Shown: positions 18,531-28,310 of the stretch, one piece after another
Layout of the letters: each line of letters opens with the position of its first letter
Position numbering within the stretch: position 1 is the first letter of the stretch
Source: Roseiarcus sp963776665
GTDB taxonomy: Bacteria > Pseudomonadota > Alphaproteobacteria > Rhizobiales > Beijerinckiaceae
Length of the DNA: 64,000 nt
Assembly: GCA_963776665.1 (NCBI GenBank)
Contig: CAVZNQ010000013.1
Span: 248,001 to 312,000 of the forward strand
Reading direction: 5' to 3'
Notes under the pieces: model-generated
What the model was told of the DNA's origin: nothing
Databases searched by the model: none
Seen by the model: only the letters and a program-made list of their open reading frames with translations
Made by a program: the position numbers and the translations under genes

Positions 18531-19394
18531 ATGAACTGGATCTCAAACGTCGTACCCCCGAAAATACGTTCGCTGTTGCGCCGGGACACGCCGGAAAATC
18601 TTTGGGTCAAATGTCCAGAGAGCGGCCAACTCGTTTTCCACAAAGACCTCGAAGCCAATCTGATGGTGGTGCCGGGTTCGGGCTATCACATGCCGATCGG
18701 CCCCAAAGCCCGTCTTTCGTCGCTGTTCGACGATGGCGACTACGAGGAATTCATCCCGCCCGAAACTCCGTCCGATCCTTTGAAGTTTCGTGACATCAAG
18801 CGCTATGTCGACCGCTTGAGGGAAAACCGCGCCAAGACTGGAGCAGCCGACGCCATCACCGTCGCGTTCGGCAAACTCGAGCGGCAAGACGTCACCGTCG
18901 CGGTGCAAGACTTCGCCTTTCAAGGCGGAACGCTAGGCCTGGCGGCGGGGGAGACGATTGTCGCCGGCATGCTCGCGGCCATAGAGCGACGGACGCCGTT
19001 CGTGATCTTCACCGCGTCGGGAGGCGCGCGAATGCAGGAAGGGATGTTCGCGCTCATGCAGATGGCGCGCACCACGGTCGCCGCGCGTCGCCTTCGCGCC
19101 GCTAAGCTCCCTTACATTGTGGTCCTTGCCAATCCGACGACCGGAGGCGTAACGGCCTCCTACGCGATGCTCGGCGACGTGCATATCGCGGAACCTGGGG
19201 CGGTGATAGGTTTCGCCGGCGCCCGCGTGATCGAGCAGACAATACGAGAGCGTCTGCCGGAAGGCTTTCAGCGCGCAGAATACCTGCGCGCTCATGGAAT
19301 GGTCGATCTCGTCGTGCCGCGGCCGCAGCAGCGGGAGACCATCGCCCGTCTCTGCAGGTTGCTTGCTCGCGCTCCGTCTCCGAAGGCAGCATGA
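18531..19394 (+). CDS. accD: Acetyl-CoA carboxylase carboxyltransferase beta subunit
   Basis: A 287-residue subunit that, with AccA, transfers the carboxyl group from biotin to acetyl-CoA to give malonyl-CoA. The opening WVKCPESGQLVFHKDLEANL corresponds to the zinc-ribbon region, but only one Cys is left, so no zinc site can form; this is usual in alphaproteobacterial AccD. The carboxyltransferase core is intact (FTASGGARMQEG, NPTTGGVTASYAMLGDV). folC, which often follows, is absent; the next genes are glycosyltransferases on the other strand. Confidence 0.95.
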   Translation: MNWISNVVPPKIRSLLRRDTPENLWVKCPESGQLVFHKDLEANLMVVPGSGYHMPIGPKARLSSLFDDGDYEEFIPPETPSDPLKFRDIKRYVDRLRENRAKTGAADAITVAFGKLERQDVTVAVQDFAFQGGTLGLAAGETIVAGMLAAIERRTPFVIFTASGGARMQEGMFALMQMARTTVAARRLRAAKLPYIVVLANPTTGGVTASYAMLGDVHIAEPGAVIGFAGARVIEQTIRERLPEGFQRAEYLRAHGMVDLVVPRPQQRETIARLCRLLARAPSPKAA

Positions 19395-19446
19395 AAGCCG
19401 GACCTGAGGGATCGTCTCGGCTCTCCTCGCGCCCGTCGCTGCGGCG

Positions 19447-20568
19447 TCAGCGGTGACGTCGTCGCCAGATGAGATTGGTGCTGACCGCGTAATTCCAGAC
19501 CACGCTTAGCAAAGCGCCGGCAAGTCCGGCGACCCACCAAGTCTCATCGGCGGTGTAAAGCCAGGAAGCGACGTTGATATTGGCGAGAACGCCGACGCTG
19601 CACCCCAGTGCGAACGCAATAAAGCCGGCGACCAGACTTACTCCGCTGTATCGATAGGGGCGGTATGTAATTTCATTGTTCAAAATGAAATTGCTCCCCA
19701 TCGCGAGTATTGTGGCGATCAATTGCCCAGTGTCGAAGGTCAACATTTTGAACCAGTGGAGAACCACCGAAAGTGCGACAATGTGGACAAGGAGACCCAC
19801 CGCGCCAATCGAAGCGAACAGTACAAATCGAATAGGTAACAGACCCCCGCTCACGTGATGTACGACCAGGCCAAGGAAGTCCATGCCAACCAGCGGCGTC
19901 AATTTGGACTCGCCGGCGTTGCGCTTGCGGAACACATACGGGACTTCGACGATCCTCAGGCCGCCTCCGGCCGAAAGAATGATATCGACCAGGATCTTGA
20001 AGCCGTCCGGCGAAAGACGCGGTGCGAGGCGGGATATGATCTCTCTCCGGATCATGAAGAACCCGCTCATCGGGTCCGTGACCGTCGCGCCCGCAATTCG
20101 TCTGAAAAACCAGGCGCCCATATCGCTCAGCGCCTGGCGCGCCGGGGAAAGGCCGCCCGCGCCGCCTCCATCCCTCAACCGGGTCCCGATAGCCAAATCG
20201 CCGGAGCCCTTGGCGAGCGCTTCATACATCTTCGGCAGGATGGACTCGTCATGCTGAAGATCGCCGTCGATGACCGCGACGAAGTCCGCGCTCGATGACA
20301 TCCACCCCTCTATGACCGCGCCCGCAAGGCCTGAGCGATTGACCCGCCTCAGGCAGCGTATGCGGCGATCTTCGGCGGCGAGAGCAAAGGCGACGCTCGA
20401 GGTCCCGTCAGGCGAGTCGTCATCGACGACGATCAACTCCCAGGGGGTCTCGTTCAGGGCGTATTTGACGCGATCGAAGAGAGTGGGAATGTTGGCCGAT
20501 TCTTCATAGGTCGGGACAACGACCGACACGGTAGGCCTCGATCGCCCGGGCGTCTCATCGCTTCCCAT
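19447..20568 (-). CDS. Dolichol-phosphate-mannose-synthase-like glycosyltransferase fused to a GtrA membrane domain
   Basis: A 373-residue two-domain protein. Residues about 14-245 are a GT2 glycosyltransferase of the DPM1 type (VSVVVPTYEESANIPTLF, nucleotide-binding IVVDDDSPDGT, AVIDGDLQHDE, and a catalytic TDPMSGFF loop). Residues about 250-370 form four hydrophobic helices of the GtrA family. Such fusions transfer a sugar to undecaprenyl phosphate and help move it across the inner membrane. The product probably donates sugar to the ArnT/GT39-type enzyme encoded next to it (37 bp upstream). Confidence 0.88.
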   Translation of the reverse strand: MGSDETPGRSRPTVSVVVPTYEESANIPTLFDRVKYALNETPWELIVVDDDSPDGTSSVAFALAAEDRRIRCLRRVNRSGLAGAVIEGWMSSSADFVAVIDGDLQHDESILPKMYEALAKGSGDLAIGTRLRDGGGAGGLSPARQALSDMGAWFFRRIAGATVTDPMSGFFMIRREIISRLAPRLSPDGFKILVDIILSAGGGLRIVEVPYVFRKRNAGESKLTPLVGMDFLGLVVHHVSGGLLPIRFVLFASIGAVGLLVHIVALSVVLHWFKMLTFDTGQLIATILAMGSNFILNNEITYRPYRYSGVSLVAGFIAFALGCSVGVLANINVASWLYTADETWWVAGLAGALLSVVWNYAVSTNLIWRRRHR

Positions 20569-20605
20569 TCCACGCCACGCTCGCTTCGTTCGGGGTCGAT
20601 GAACG

Positions 20606-22156
20606 CTATCTGCCGGTCGCGCCCGGATAAAACATGGGAAGCCCGCGCGTCAAGCCGTCGGCGGGGATGAGCGCGAGACTCACCTCGGGACGGCCGTGGC
20701 GACCAAGCGTTTGGAACTGGGGTTGTCCCAACCTGGCAAAATAGGGCTCGGCGACGCTAAGGGCAGACGTAAGGTCGGCGGCCGGCGTGACAATGACTCC
20801 GTTCCGCCCGACGAAATTTGCGCTGTCGTCCAGGAACGCCCATCCGCGCGGATCGTTCGAGAGCACGAAAACAGGGATCTGAGGTCCAAGAGCGAGCGCG
20901 ATCTTTCCCGCCTCCGACCATTTCGTGGCGATAACGAAGCTGGGCGCCTGATCGAAGACCGGCGCCTTCCTCAACTCGCGCCACTCGAAGGCCTCCAGCG
21001 TCGGATCGGCAAGACCGGACCCCGCGGCCAAAGCCAGCCAAGGCCAGCCTGTCGACGCTTCCAGGATCGCTGCTCCGGCGATCGCGGCGAGAAGAACTGA
21101 CGAAATGACAGCCAACCGGCGAAGCGCGCCGGGGGAGACGTCGAACTGCTTGAGCCACGCTCCCATCAGCGCAAAGGCAAAGAACCAACCGGGCATCGTC
21201 CAATGGGGTTGACCGCGTCCGCCCCAAAGCGGGGTTACGGTGAAGAGAACGATGGGCGGCAGGCTGAGGCAGAGCAGGAACATGCGGCGCTCGTCCGCGC
21301 GTTGATGGAAGGCGCTCGCCAAGCCGGTAGCCAGGAGCGCGAACATCCAGGGCGAAAGAAAGGCGATCTGTCCGAGGATCATGGTCAACAGCTGCGCCGG
21401 ACGCAGCGCGCCCCCGGGCGCTCCGCGTCCGCCCTGAAACTCGAATGACGCCCAGCCGTGCTGCGCGTTCCAAACGATGACCGGCGTTATGATCGCCAGC
21501 GCGACAATCGCTGCGGCGTATGGAGCAGGATGTTTCAGCCAACGCCGCTGGTCGGGCGACGTGAGTATGAACGCGGCCAGTCCGCCGGCGCTCAGCACGG
21601 CGCTGTACTTCGACAGGCCCGCCAACCCCAGCCCGACGCCAACGACGAGCCAAAGACGCCAGGCGGAACCGTCGTCGAGTGGTTGGGCAAAGAACAGGCG
21701 CGCCGCCGCTAACGCGGCCAGCGCCAAGCCAAAAAGCAGCGGTCCGTCGGGGACGACCCAACTGCCGGCGGAGGCGAAGAAAAATGGCGTCGCATTCAGG
21801 GCAAAAAGTGCGACCAGGGCTGCCCGCGGATCGAACAGCCCGCTTGTTAGTCGGTAGTAGATCCAACCCGTTGCGAAGAAGAGCGCGACGAAGGGGGCGC
21901 GGGCGACGACGCTCTCCCCCACTGAGAGCGTCGTAAAATGGGAGAGCCACAGGTGCAGTGGAGGATGATCGAAATAAGAGAGGCTCAAGCGGCGCGAAAT
22001 CGCGATCGTATAGCTCTCATCGATCCCCAGCCCGAGCGAGAGCGCAAAGGCGAGACGAGCGACCAGAAAGCCCACGAGGATCGTGAGGGCGACCCGATCG
22101 TTCTCGTCGTTCGGCCTCCAGTCCACCCTGTCGGTCCTAGACTTGCCTTGGATCAT
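20606..22156 (-). CDS. GT39-family polyprenyl-phosphate-dependent membrane glycosyltransferase
   Basis: A 516-residue integral membrane protein with about 10-12 hydrophobic segments. The first periplasmic loop carries the acidic motif GIDESYTIAISRRLSLSYFD followed by HPPLHLW, typical of ArnT/PMT-type glycosyltransferases (GT39/GT83) that use lipid-linked sugars. It lies just upstream of the DPM1-GtrA fusion on the same strand and likely uses the lipid-sugar made by it, modifying lipid A, a surface polymer or a protein. The ATG at 22156 avoids 19 extra residues of another character. Confidence 0.82.
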   Translation of the reverse strand: MIQGKSRTDRVDWRPNDENDRVALTILVGFLVARLAFALSLGLGIDESYTIAISRRLSLSYFDHPPLHLWLSHFTTLSVGESVVARAPFVALFFATGWIYYRLTSGLFDPRAALVALFALNATPFFFASAGSWVVPDGPLLFGLALAALAAARLFFAQPLDDGSAWRLWLVVGVGLGLAGLSKYSAVLSAGGLAAFILTSPDQRRWLKHPAPYAAAIVALAIITPVIVWNAQHGWASFEFQGGRGAPGGALRPAQLLTMILGQIAFLSPWMFALLATGLASAFHQRADERRMFLLCLSLPPIVLFTVTPLWGGRGQPHWTMPGWFFAFALMGAWLKQFDVSPGALRRLAVISSVLLAAIAGAAILEASTGWPWLALAAGSGLADPTLEAFEWRELRKAPVFDQAPSFVIATKWSEAGKIALALGPQIPVFVLSNDPRGWAFLDDSANFVGRNGVIVTPAADLTSALSVAEPYFARLGQPQFQTLGRHGRPEVSLALIPADGLTRGLPMFYPGATGR

Positions 22157-22447
22157 TCCGGCCGAGACGACTTCGATACGGAGCGCGCCACAAAGCGATC
22201 GAATGCCGCCCAAAACCTCGCCCCGCGACGTCGCGTTCGATCAGAAGCTCGTGCCGCGAGCCCTCGATAACGATGACTTGGGCCGCTCCGAGTCGCGATC
22301 GGAGCCGACCGCGACAATCGCGCCCCGAGGCGCGAGATTGTCGGGCGTCGAGGTCAATGTCATTTGGGCGCCATGCTGAGCGGAGCGTTTCGCCGAGCGG
22401 CTCGTCCAAGGAGACAAACGCGTTCTTGTTCGTCACGATCCGCCTAA
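22157..22447. other. Region without a recognisable gene between ispE and the GT39 gene
   Basis: About 290 bp. Minus-strand frames here (for example 39 codons from an ATG at about 22376) show no family features. The stretch could be a decayed gene or a leader of the glycosyltransferase operon. A GC-rich dyad (CGCGCC...GGCGCG type, around 22320-22340) is visible but lacks a T-run. Confidence 0.35.
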
Positions 22448-23314
22448 CTAGCCGATGGCGGTCGCCACGACCCACCAGTCCGGGCGTTCCGTTGCAACAA
22501 TGCGCCGCGCCAACGTCGCGCTGCGTCGATCGACGAACAAGGCAAAGCAAGTCGCTCCCGATCCGGACATTCCCGTCGCGATGGCCTCCGGGATCTGCGC
22601 CAGTCTCTCGCGCACAAGGGCGATTGCAGGCGCTACGCGGACCGCCGCCGCTTCCAGGTCGTTCCGGCTTAACGCCAGAAAGTCCAGGATCGACGCCGCA
22701 CCGCGCCGCCGCTCATCGAACGACTCGGCGGACGATTCGAGGACTGAACCCGGCGCGAGCCCGAGGGCAGCGAAAACCTTTGGCGTCGGCGCCTCAACCT
22801 GGGGGTTGACGAGAACTGCAGACATCTTTGGCAGCGGGATCAACGGCCCGAGTTGATCGCCGATGCCGGTCATCATTCGGGCCTGGGGACGAAGACAGGC
22901 GAGAACGTCCGCTCCCGTCGCCATGGCCGCCGCGCACACCTCTGGATTGTCAACGGTTAGCCCAGCCTCGTTGGCGAGCAACCGCAAGGCCGCCGCGGCG
23001 TCGGCGGACCCTCCGCCGAGTCCGGCGGCGGCCGGCAATCGCTTCACCAATCGGAAGCGGCCGAGCCTCAGCCCGGGAACGTGCGCCGCGAGCGAACGTG
23101 CGGCGCGAAGCACCAGATTCTGGTCGACCGGGCCAGCCTCGACCGCCCGCGGACCGAGGACCTCGAGGCCCAGATCGCGGCCAGGCTCGAACCCGATCCA
23201 GTCGCACAGCCCGGCAAAGGCCACGAGGCTCTCGAGTTCGTGATAACCGTCAGCGCGGCGTCCAATCACGCGCAAGGTCAGATTAATCTTCGCCGGCGCG
23301 CGCAGCCATTGCAA
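22448..23314 (-). CDS. ispE: 4-diphosphocytidyl-2-C-methyl-D-erythritol kinase
   Basis: GHMP kinase of the non-mevalonate isoprenoid pathway. Motifs: RAPAKINLTLRVIGRRADGY (catalytic Lys), KRLPAAAGLGGGSADAAAAL (ATP loop) and GMSGSGATCFALF (third GHMP motif). I chose a TTG start at 23314 (288 residues, M-QWLRAPAKINL), because it lines up with the E. coli N-terminus; the first ATG (23404) would add 30 proline/arginine-rich residues and overlap the TPR gene by 71 bp. With the TTG start it begins 19 bp after the TPR stop. Confidence 0.9.
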   Translation of the reverse strand: MQWLRAPAKINLTLRVIGRRADGYHELESLVAFAGLCDWIGFEPGRDLGLEVLGPRAVEAGPVDQNLVLRAARSLAAHVPGLRLGRFRLVKRLPAAAGLGGGSADAAAALRLLANEAGLTVDNPEVCAAAMATGADVLACLRPQARMMTGIGDQLGPLIPLPKMSAVLVNPQVEAPTPKVFAALGLAPGSVLESSAESFDERRRGAASILDFLALSRNDLEAAAVRVAPAIALVRERLAQIPEAIATGMSGSGATCFALFVDRRSATLARRIVATERPDWWVVATAIG

Positions 23315-23333
23315 TCGGCCTAATGCCGCGGCC

Positions 23334-25097
23334 TCAACCCCCGCCTTCCTTCTGCGCGGAAGTGTTGGGCGGGGCAGTGTCGGTCGTAAGATCCGGAAGC
23401 CCAATCTCGATCTTTTTCAGGATGGCCGGCAGGTCCTCGGGATCGGGGCCCATGTCCCGAGCATGATTCCATTGGAAGTGCGCCTCGATGCGGCGGTCGA
23501 TCCGCCAATAGGCGTCACCCAAGTGATCATTCAGCACGGGATCCGCCGGTTTCAGGCCGATCGCCTTTTCCAGCGTCTGGGCGGCTTGCTGGTATTGTCC
23601 CAGCTTGTAGTGAGCCCACCCCAGGCTGTCGACGATGTAGCCGTCGTTCGGCTGCAGGTCCACGGCTCGGCGGAGCATCTTGAATGCCTCGTCCAGATTG
23701 AGCCCTTTGTCGACCCAGGAATAGCCGAGATAGTTCAGGACCAGCGGCTGATCCGGATTGAGCTCCAGCGCCTTCTTGAAATCGGCCTCCGCCTTCGGCC
23801 ATTGATTCGATCGCTCGTAACAAATCCCGCGGAAATAAAACAGCGTCCAATTCTCTCGTTGCGGTATCGCGACGGCCGCGATCGCCTGGTCGTAGGTCGC
23901 CGCCGCCTCCGCGTATTTCTTGGCGGACCGCTGCAACTCGGCCAACGCGCTCAGGGTTTCGACGTCATGCGGCCGCGCGGCTATGATTTGCGCGAGTCGC
24001 TGCTTGGCCTCGTCCGCCTTTCCCATGCTATCGAGTTCGAGCGCGATCTGGATATCGGCGCCCAATTTCAACGGCGACGAGGCCGGCACCATCTGGTAGG
24101 CGGCGATGACCTGATCGCCCAGCTTCAGTTGCTCGAAAAGACTGGCCAGCGTCACCGCGGTCAGATCGTTCGACGGCCGAAGGTATAGCGACAATCGCAG
24201 ATAGACGAGCGCCGGAAGTTCGTCCCCCTGGCGGCTCCCGGCGCTGCCCAGGCCGTAGAGCGCCTCTGCAACGCCCTCCTTCGCGTCATGAACGAGCGGC
24301 TGCAACGACTCATTCGCCTTCAGGTTCCCAAGCGCTCGCTCGATCAGCGGGTGATGAGGAATGATGGTCGAGAAATCCTGGTAGGTTTTCGTCGCTCCGG
24401 CCACGTCGCCCTGGGCGGCCAACACCCGTGCGTAAGCATCCGCGAAGCGCAGGCTGTTCTTGTCATTGTCGTACGCGGACTTGAGCCTGCGCTGCGCCTC
24501 CGCGGGATTTCCAAGCAAATTGGCGATCAGTCCAGCGTGATAGTCGCGAAACGCCAGGACCGCGGGATCGCGAATGCGATCGAGCGTATCGAGCGCGCGG
24601 CGGAGATCGGATTGTCCTGCGTAAGACCAAGCCGTCAGCAGCACGGTGGTCACATCGCGCCCGCGGACGGCTTCCCCGTTCGCGAGGTGGGCCCGCGCCG
24701 CGGCGAATTGTCCTTGTTCGATATCGTGAACCGCGAGGGAGAGGCGCGCCAGGCTATTGCCGGGATCGCGCATGAGCAGCCGTTCCGCGAGCGCGTCGGC
24801 GCTCTGTTCGTCGCCATTGGAGAGCGCCGCCGCAAACGCGCGCTCGAGCAGATCGGGGTTTCGCGGATCGGCTCGAAGGGATTCCCGGTAGTAGACTTCC
24901 GCCGCCAGAGTGTCCCGATCCGCGCTGGCGATCAACGCCGACAGATAATTCCCCGGCTGGCTGTCGCCGATCTCGAGCTTCTGGGATCCGGCGTCGGTCT
25001 CGGAAACAGCGGCCGAGGCGGCGGCGCCGGCGGCCGACAGGCCACCGGCCAGGAAAAGGGCTGCCAGCTGCGTCCGGACCTTAAATCGGCTTTGCAT
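23334..25097 (-). CDS. Secreted tetratricopeptide-repeat protein
   Basis: A 587-residue protein with a signal peptide (MQSRFKVRTQLAALFLAGG, cleavage after an Ala-rich stretch) and TPR repeats along its length, clearest between residues 390 and 550 (for example KAEADFKKALELNPDQPLVL). It is conserved next to ispE in Hyphomicrobiales, with no defined function. The ATG at 25097 is preferred to that at 25115 because a GGAAAG site stands 8 bp upstream of it. Likely periplasmic, or anchored in the outer membrane. Confidence 0.82.
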   Translation of the reverse strand: MQSRFKVRTQLAALFLAGGLSAAGAAASAAVSETDAGSQKLEIGDSQPGNYLSALIASADRDTLAAEVYYRESLRADPRNPDLLERAFAAALSNGDEQSADALAERLLMRDPGNSLARLSLAVHDIEQGQFAAARAHLANGEAVRGRDVTTVLLTAWSYAGQSDLRRALDTLDRIRDPAVLAFRDYHAGLIANLLGNPAEAQRRLKSAYDNDKNSLRFADAYARVLAAQGDVAGATKTYQDFSTIIPHHPLIERALGNLKANESLQPLVHDAKEGVAEALYGLGSAGSRQGDELPALVYLRLSLYLRPSNDLTAVTLASLFEQLKLGDQVIAAYQMVPASSPLKLGADIQIALELDSMGKADEAKQRLAQIIAARPHDVETLSALAELQRSAKKYAEAAATYDQAIAAVAIPQRENWTLFYFRGICYERSNQWPKAEADFKKALELNPDQPLVLNYLGYSWVDKGLNLDEAFKMLRRAVDLQPNDGYIVDSLGWAHYKLGQYQQAAQTLEKAIGLKPADPVLNDHLGDAYWRIDRRIEAHFQWNHARDMGPDPEDLPAILKKIEIGLPDLTTDTAPPNTSAQKEGGG

Positions 25098-25240
25098 ATC
25101 TCGGGCTTTCCACATTTGTCAGTCAGCGAATAACGGCGTTGAAGCGGCGGCGCAGGACGGCGCCCTGGCCGAAGAACCACAGGCGAATCCTTCCTGTAAA
25201 CCCTTGGTTGCAGCCGAAAGCGGCGATTTTGCGCCGCAAT

Positions 25241-26917
25241 TCAAAGATCCGGATAATTCGGTCCTCCCCCGCCTTCCGGCGGGGTCCATTCGATGTTCCG
25301 CGCCGGGTCCTTGATGTCGCAGGTTTTGCAATGGACGCAATTCTGGGCGTTGATAACGAATCGCGGCTCGGCGCGAGCCGCCTCGTTCGCGTACACCACC
25401 TCGTAAACGCCAGCGGGGCAATAGAGCCGAGCCGGCTCGCCGTAGCGCGGAAGATTGTCGCGGATTGGCGCGTCCGGGTCATGCAGACGAAGGTGGACCG
25501 GCTGATCCTCTTCATGGTTGGTATTGGAAAGATAGACCGATGATGCTTTATCAAATGTTAGGACCCCGTCCGGTTTTGGGTAAGCGATCGGCGTCGCTTC
25601 GGACAGCGGCTTGAGCGTATCGCTGTCCGGCTTACCGTGCTTCAGAGTGCCGAAAATCGACGATTTGAACAATTCGTTGGTCCACATATCCAGGCCGCCA
25701 AACGCGACGCCAAGAACGAGACCGTATCGCGACCACAACGGCTTGACGTTTCGTACTCTGTAAAGGTCGCGCCCGATCTCGCAGTCTCGCCAGGAATTCT
25801 CATAGTCGGCAAGTTCATCGTTCGCCCGCCCGGCCATCAAGGCCTCGTGCGTCTTCTCGGCGGCCAACATCCCCGACAGCAGCGCGTTGTGAGATCCCTT
25901 GATGCGGGCAAAATTGACGAAGCCGGCCGAGCAGCCAATAAACGCCCCGCCCGGAAAGACCAGTTTCGGCACCGACTGCCAGCCGCCCGAGGCGATCACG
26001 CGCGCGCCGTAGGCTATCCGTTTGCCCCCGGCAAAAGTCCCGCGCACCAGCGGATGGGTCTTGAAGCGCTGAAACTCGTCGAACGGCGACAGCGTCGGGT
26101 TCTCGTAGTTGAGGTGGATCACAAACCCGACTGAGACGAAGCGATCGCCGTAGTGATAGAGAAATGAACCGCCGCTCGCGCCTTTCGACAGCGGCCAGCC
26201 GAAGGTATGTCGGACAAGACCCGGCGAAAATCGATCGTCCGCCACCTGCCACAGCTCTTTAAGGCCGATGCCGTACTTCTGCGGTCCGCTCGCGGAATCA
26301 AGCCCATAGCGGGCGACGGCCTGTTTCGACAGCGAACCGCGCGCGCCTTCCGCAAGCAGCACGTACTTGCCGCGCAGCTCCATCCCGCGCGTGAACCCGG
26401 CCTTCGGTTGACCATCCCGCCCGACGCCCATGTCGCCGGTCGCCACGCCGACGACTTCTCCCTTCTCGCCGATAAGAAGCTCGGTCGCAGCGAACCCGGG
26501 ATAGATCTCGACCCCCAGCGCCTCGGCGCGCGCGCCGAGCCACCGCGTGATCGCCCCCAGAGAGCCGATAAAATTGCCGTGGTTGCCCATCAATCTCGGC
26601 ATCGCCCAATTGGGCAATCGCACGGCCGCTTTTTCGGTCAGAAAATAGAATTGATCAGCCGCGACCTCGGTCTTGAGCGGGCATTCCGGATCGGAGCGCC
26701 AGTCGGGGCTCAGCCGGTCAAGCCCGATCGGATCGATGACCGCTCCCGAGAGGATATGCGCGCCGACCGTCGAGCCCTTTTCCACAATGACGACGGAGGT
26801 ATTGGAATCCAGCGATTTCAGCCGGATTGCGGCGGCGAGGCCCGCCGGACCCGCGCCGACGATCACGACGTCGTACTCCATCGATTCGCGCGCGGGCAGC
26901 ATCGGATCGTCAGCCAT
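25241..26917 (-). CDS. Electron transfer flavoprotein:ubiquinone oxidoreductase
   Basis: A 558-residue membrane-associated enzyme that passes electrons from reduced ETF to ubiquinone during fatty-acid and amino-acid oxidation. The N-terminal FAD loop is VVIVGAGPAGLAAAIRLK; the middle has the amphipathic ubiquinone-binding region; the C-terminus holds the [4Fe-4S] cysteines in RLYCPAGVYEV and NCVHCKTCDIKDP. The ATG at 26917 gives the standard N-terminus; the longer frame to 27088 overlaps the divergent uracil-DNA glycosylase gene. Confidence 0.95.
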   Translation of the reverse strand: MADDPMLPARESMEYDVVIVGAGPAGLAAAIRLKSLDSNTSVVIVEKGSTVGAHILSGAVIDPIGLDRLSPDWRSDPECPLKTEVAADQFYFLTEKAAVRLPNWAMPRLMGNHGNFIGSLGAITRWLGARAEALGVEIYPGFAATELLIGEKGEVVGVATGDMGVGRDGQPKAGFTRGMELRGKYVLLAEGARGSLSKQAVARYGLDSASGPQKYGIGLKELWQVADDRFSPGLVRHTFGWPLSKGASGGSFLYHYGDRFVSVGFVIHLNYENPTLSPFDEFQRFKTHPLVRGTFAGGKRIAYGARVIASGGWQSVPKLVFPGGAFIGCSAGFVNFARIKGSHNALLSGMLAAEKTHEALMAGRANDELADYENSWRDCEIGRDLYRVRNVKPLWSRYGLVLGVAFGGLDMWTNELFKSSIFGTLKHGKPDSDTLKPLSEATPIAYPKPDGVLTFDKASSVYLSNTNHEEDQPVHLRLHDPDAPIRDNLPRYGEPARLYCPAGVYEVVYANEAARAEPRFVINAQNCVHCKTCDIKDPARNIEWTPPEGGGGPNYPDL

Positions 26918-27074
26918 TGTCCCCTTCGCCGTCACGGGCCGTGTCAGGGAAGCCGCTTGCGCCTGAACATCTTCCCGGCCGCCGGGCCCATGATCCCGCA
27001 GGCGATGCGGTTCGGAGCCCGACATGATAGTTTGCCTTGGCTCGGGCGCCAAGCATCGAGGCGAGGACGAAACT

Positions 27075-27944
27075 ATGTCGTCGATCAATGATTCAGGCGC
27101 TCCGCCGTCGGACCCGATCCGCGCCGCGGAGGCGCTCAGGTGGTGGGTTCGGGCGGGCGTCGACGCCGCGCTCGACGAGACGCCGCACGACCGCTTCGCC
27201 GAAAGCCTCGATGCTGGTCAGCGCCCCCGGCCGAATCCGCCGGGCGCGGCGCGCGAGCCTTCGCGCACGGCGCCCGGGACGGGCTCGGCCCCTCAGCAGG
27301 GCGGCGGCGGCAAGCCGCCGGAATCCGCGGAGATTGCGGCGCGCGCGCTCGCCGACGCGGCGACCGATCTCGAGACGTTGCGCGCCGTGATGGCGGACTT
27401 CGATGGCTGCGCGCTCAAGCGGACCGCGACCCAACTCGTGTTCGCGGACGGCGTTCCGGGCTCAAAGGTCATGTTCGTCGGCGAGGCGCCCGGAGGGGAC
27501 GAGGACCGGATCGGCCGCCCGTTCGTAGGCAGAGCCGGGCAATTGCTGGATCGCATGCTCGCCGCCGTCGGCCTCGATCGACGGAGCGTGTACATCGCCA
27601 ATGTCGTTCCATGGCGCCCCCCCGGCAATCGAACCCCGACGCTGCAGGAGACGCAAGCCTGTCTGCCGTTCATCCGGCGGCAGATCGATCTTGCCGATCC
27701 CGAAGTGCTGGTTTGCCTCGGAGGCTCCGCGGTCCAGACGCTGCTCGGGGTCCAGTCGGGGATTACCCGGGTGCGGGGATCATGGTTCGACTACAACCGC
27801 GAGAGCGGCCGCCCGATCAGGGCGCTGGCGATGTTCCATCCCGCCTACCTCCTGCGGCAGCCCGCGCAGAAGCGGCTGGCATGGGCGGACATGCGGGCGC
27901 TGGCCCGGGCGCTGAAGGCCTCGTCCCCGGAGGAGCGAGATTAA
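27075..27944 (+). CDS. Uracil-DNA glycosylase (family 4-like)
   Basis: A 289-residue base-excision-repair enzyme that removes uracil from DNA. The active-site loop GEAPGGDEDRIGRPFVGRAG and the second motif MFHPAYLLRQP are diagnostic of family 4/5 UDGs. Cysteines near FDGCALKRTA, ACLPFI and VCLGG may bind the Fe-S cluster, though the usual N-terminal CxxC pair is reduced to a single Cys. The first 90 residues are a Pro/Ala/Arg-rich extension. It is divergent from the ETF-QO gene, and the lanthipeptide locus lies downstream. Confidence 0.9.
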   Translation: MSSINDSGAPPSDPIRAAEALRWWVRAGVDAALDETPHDRFAESLDAGQRPRPNPPGAAREPSRTAPGTGSAPQQGGGGKPPESAEIAARALADAATDLETLRAVMADFDGCALKRTATQLVFADGVPGSKVMFVGEAPGGDEDRIGRPFVGRAGQLLDRMLAAVGLDRRSVYIANVVPWRPPGNRTPTLQETQACLPFIRRQIDLADPEVLVCLGGSAVQTLLGVQSGITRVRGSWFDYNRESGRPIRALAMFHPAYLLRQPAQKRLAWADMRALARALKASSPEERD

Positions 27945-28310
27945 ACTGTTACGACTACGTATTATTGTGGCGGCCCAAGCCAAGTCCAAATTTTTCAAAA
28001 CCTACCAAAGCCGGGCCAAGCCCGAGCCGAATTTGTCCAAGGAAAAGGCCTGGATTTCCTTGTTTTCCCTTGGCGGAATTGAGCCTTTTCAAAGGGTTGC
28101 GCTGACCCCCTGGGGCAAAAAAGTCTTTTTCTCCGCTGCCTTTCTCGCCGGAGGCTCGAACCCGCCCGCCATCCTGAAAGGTATCATCGATTCTGATTTT
28201 CGTAAAGAAAAATCGCGGCGCAGGACCGGCGACGGAGAAGCTTCGCGCTAGCGTCGATCGCACGCGCGCCGGGCCTCGTTCCGGCAGCAAAATCGACCCG
28301 CCGCGGACGG
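27945..28310. other. AT-richer intergenic stretch next to the lanthipeptide locus
   Basis: About 365 bp between the uracil-DNA glycosylase gene and the second precursor peptide gene. Its base composition is visibly more AT-rich (around 27950-28230) than the flanks. An open frame of 94 codons on the plus strand (27967-28251) has no ribosome-binding site and no family features, and I do not accept it as a gene. No inverted repeats or transposase fragments are visible, but the composition break fits an old insertion boundary. Confidence 0.45.

Noticed and set aside
28140..28175. tRNA-like TCGAAC stretch
   Set aside because: No 7-bp acceptor stem or anticodon arm can be formed around it.
27967..28251. 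94-codon plus-strand open frame next to the lanthipeptide locus
   Set aside because: No ribosome-binding site or domain; odd Lys/Ser/Phe-rich composition in an AT-rich stretch. Kept only as part of the intergenic description.
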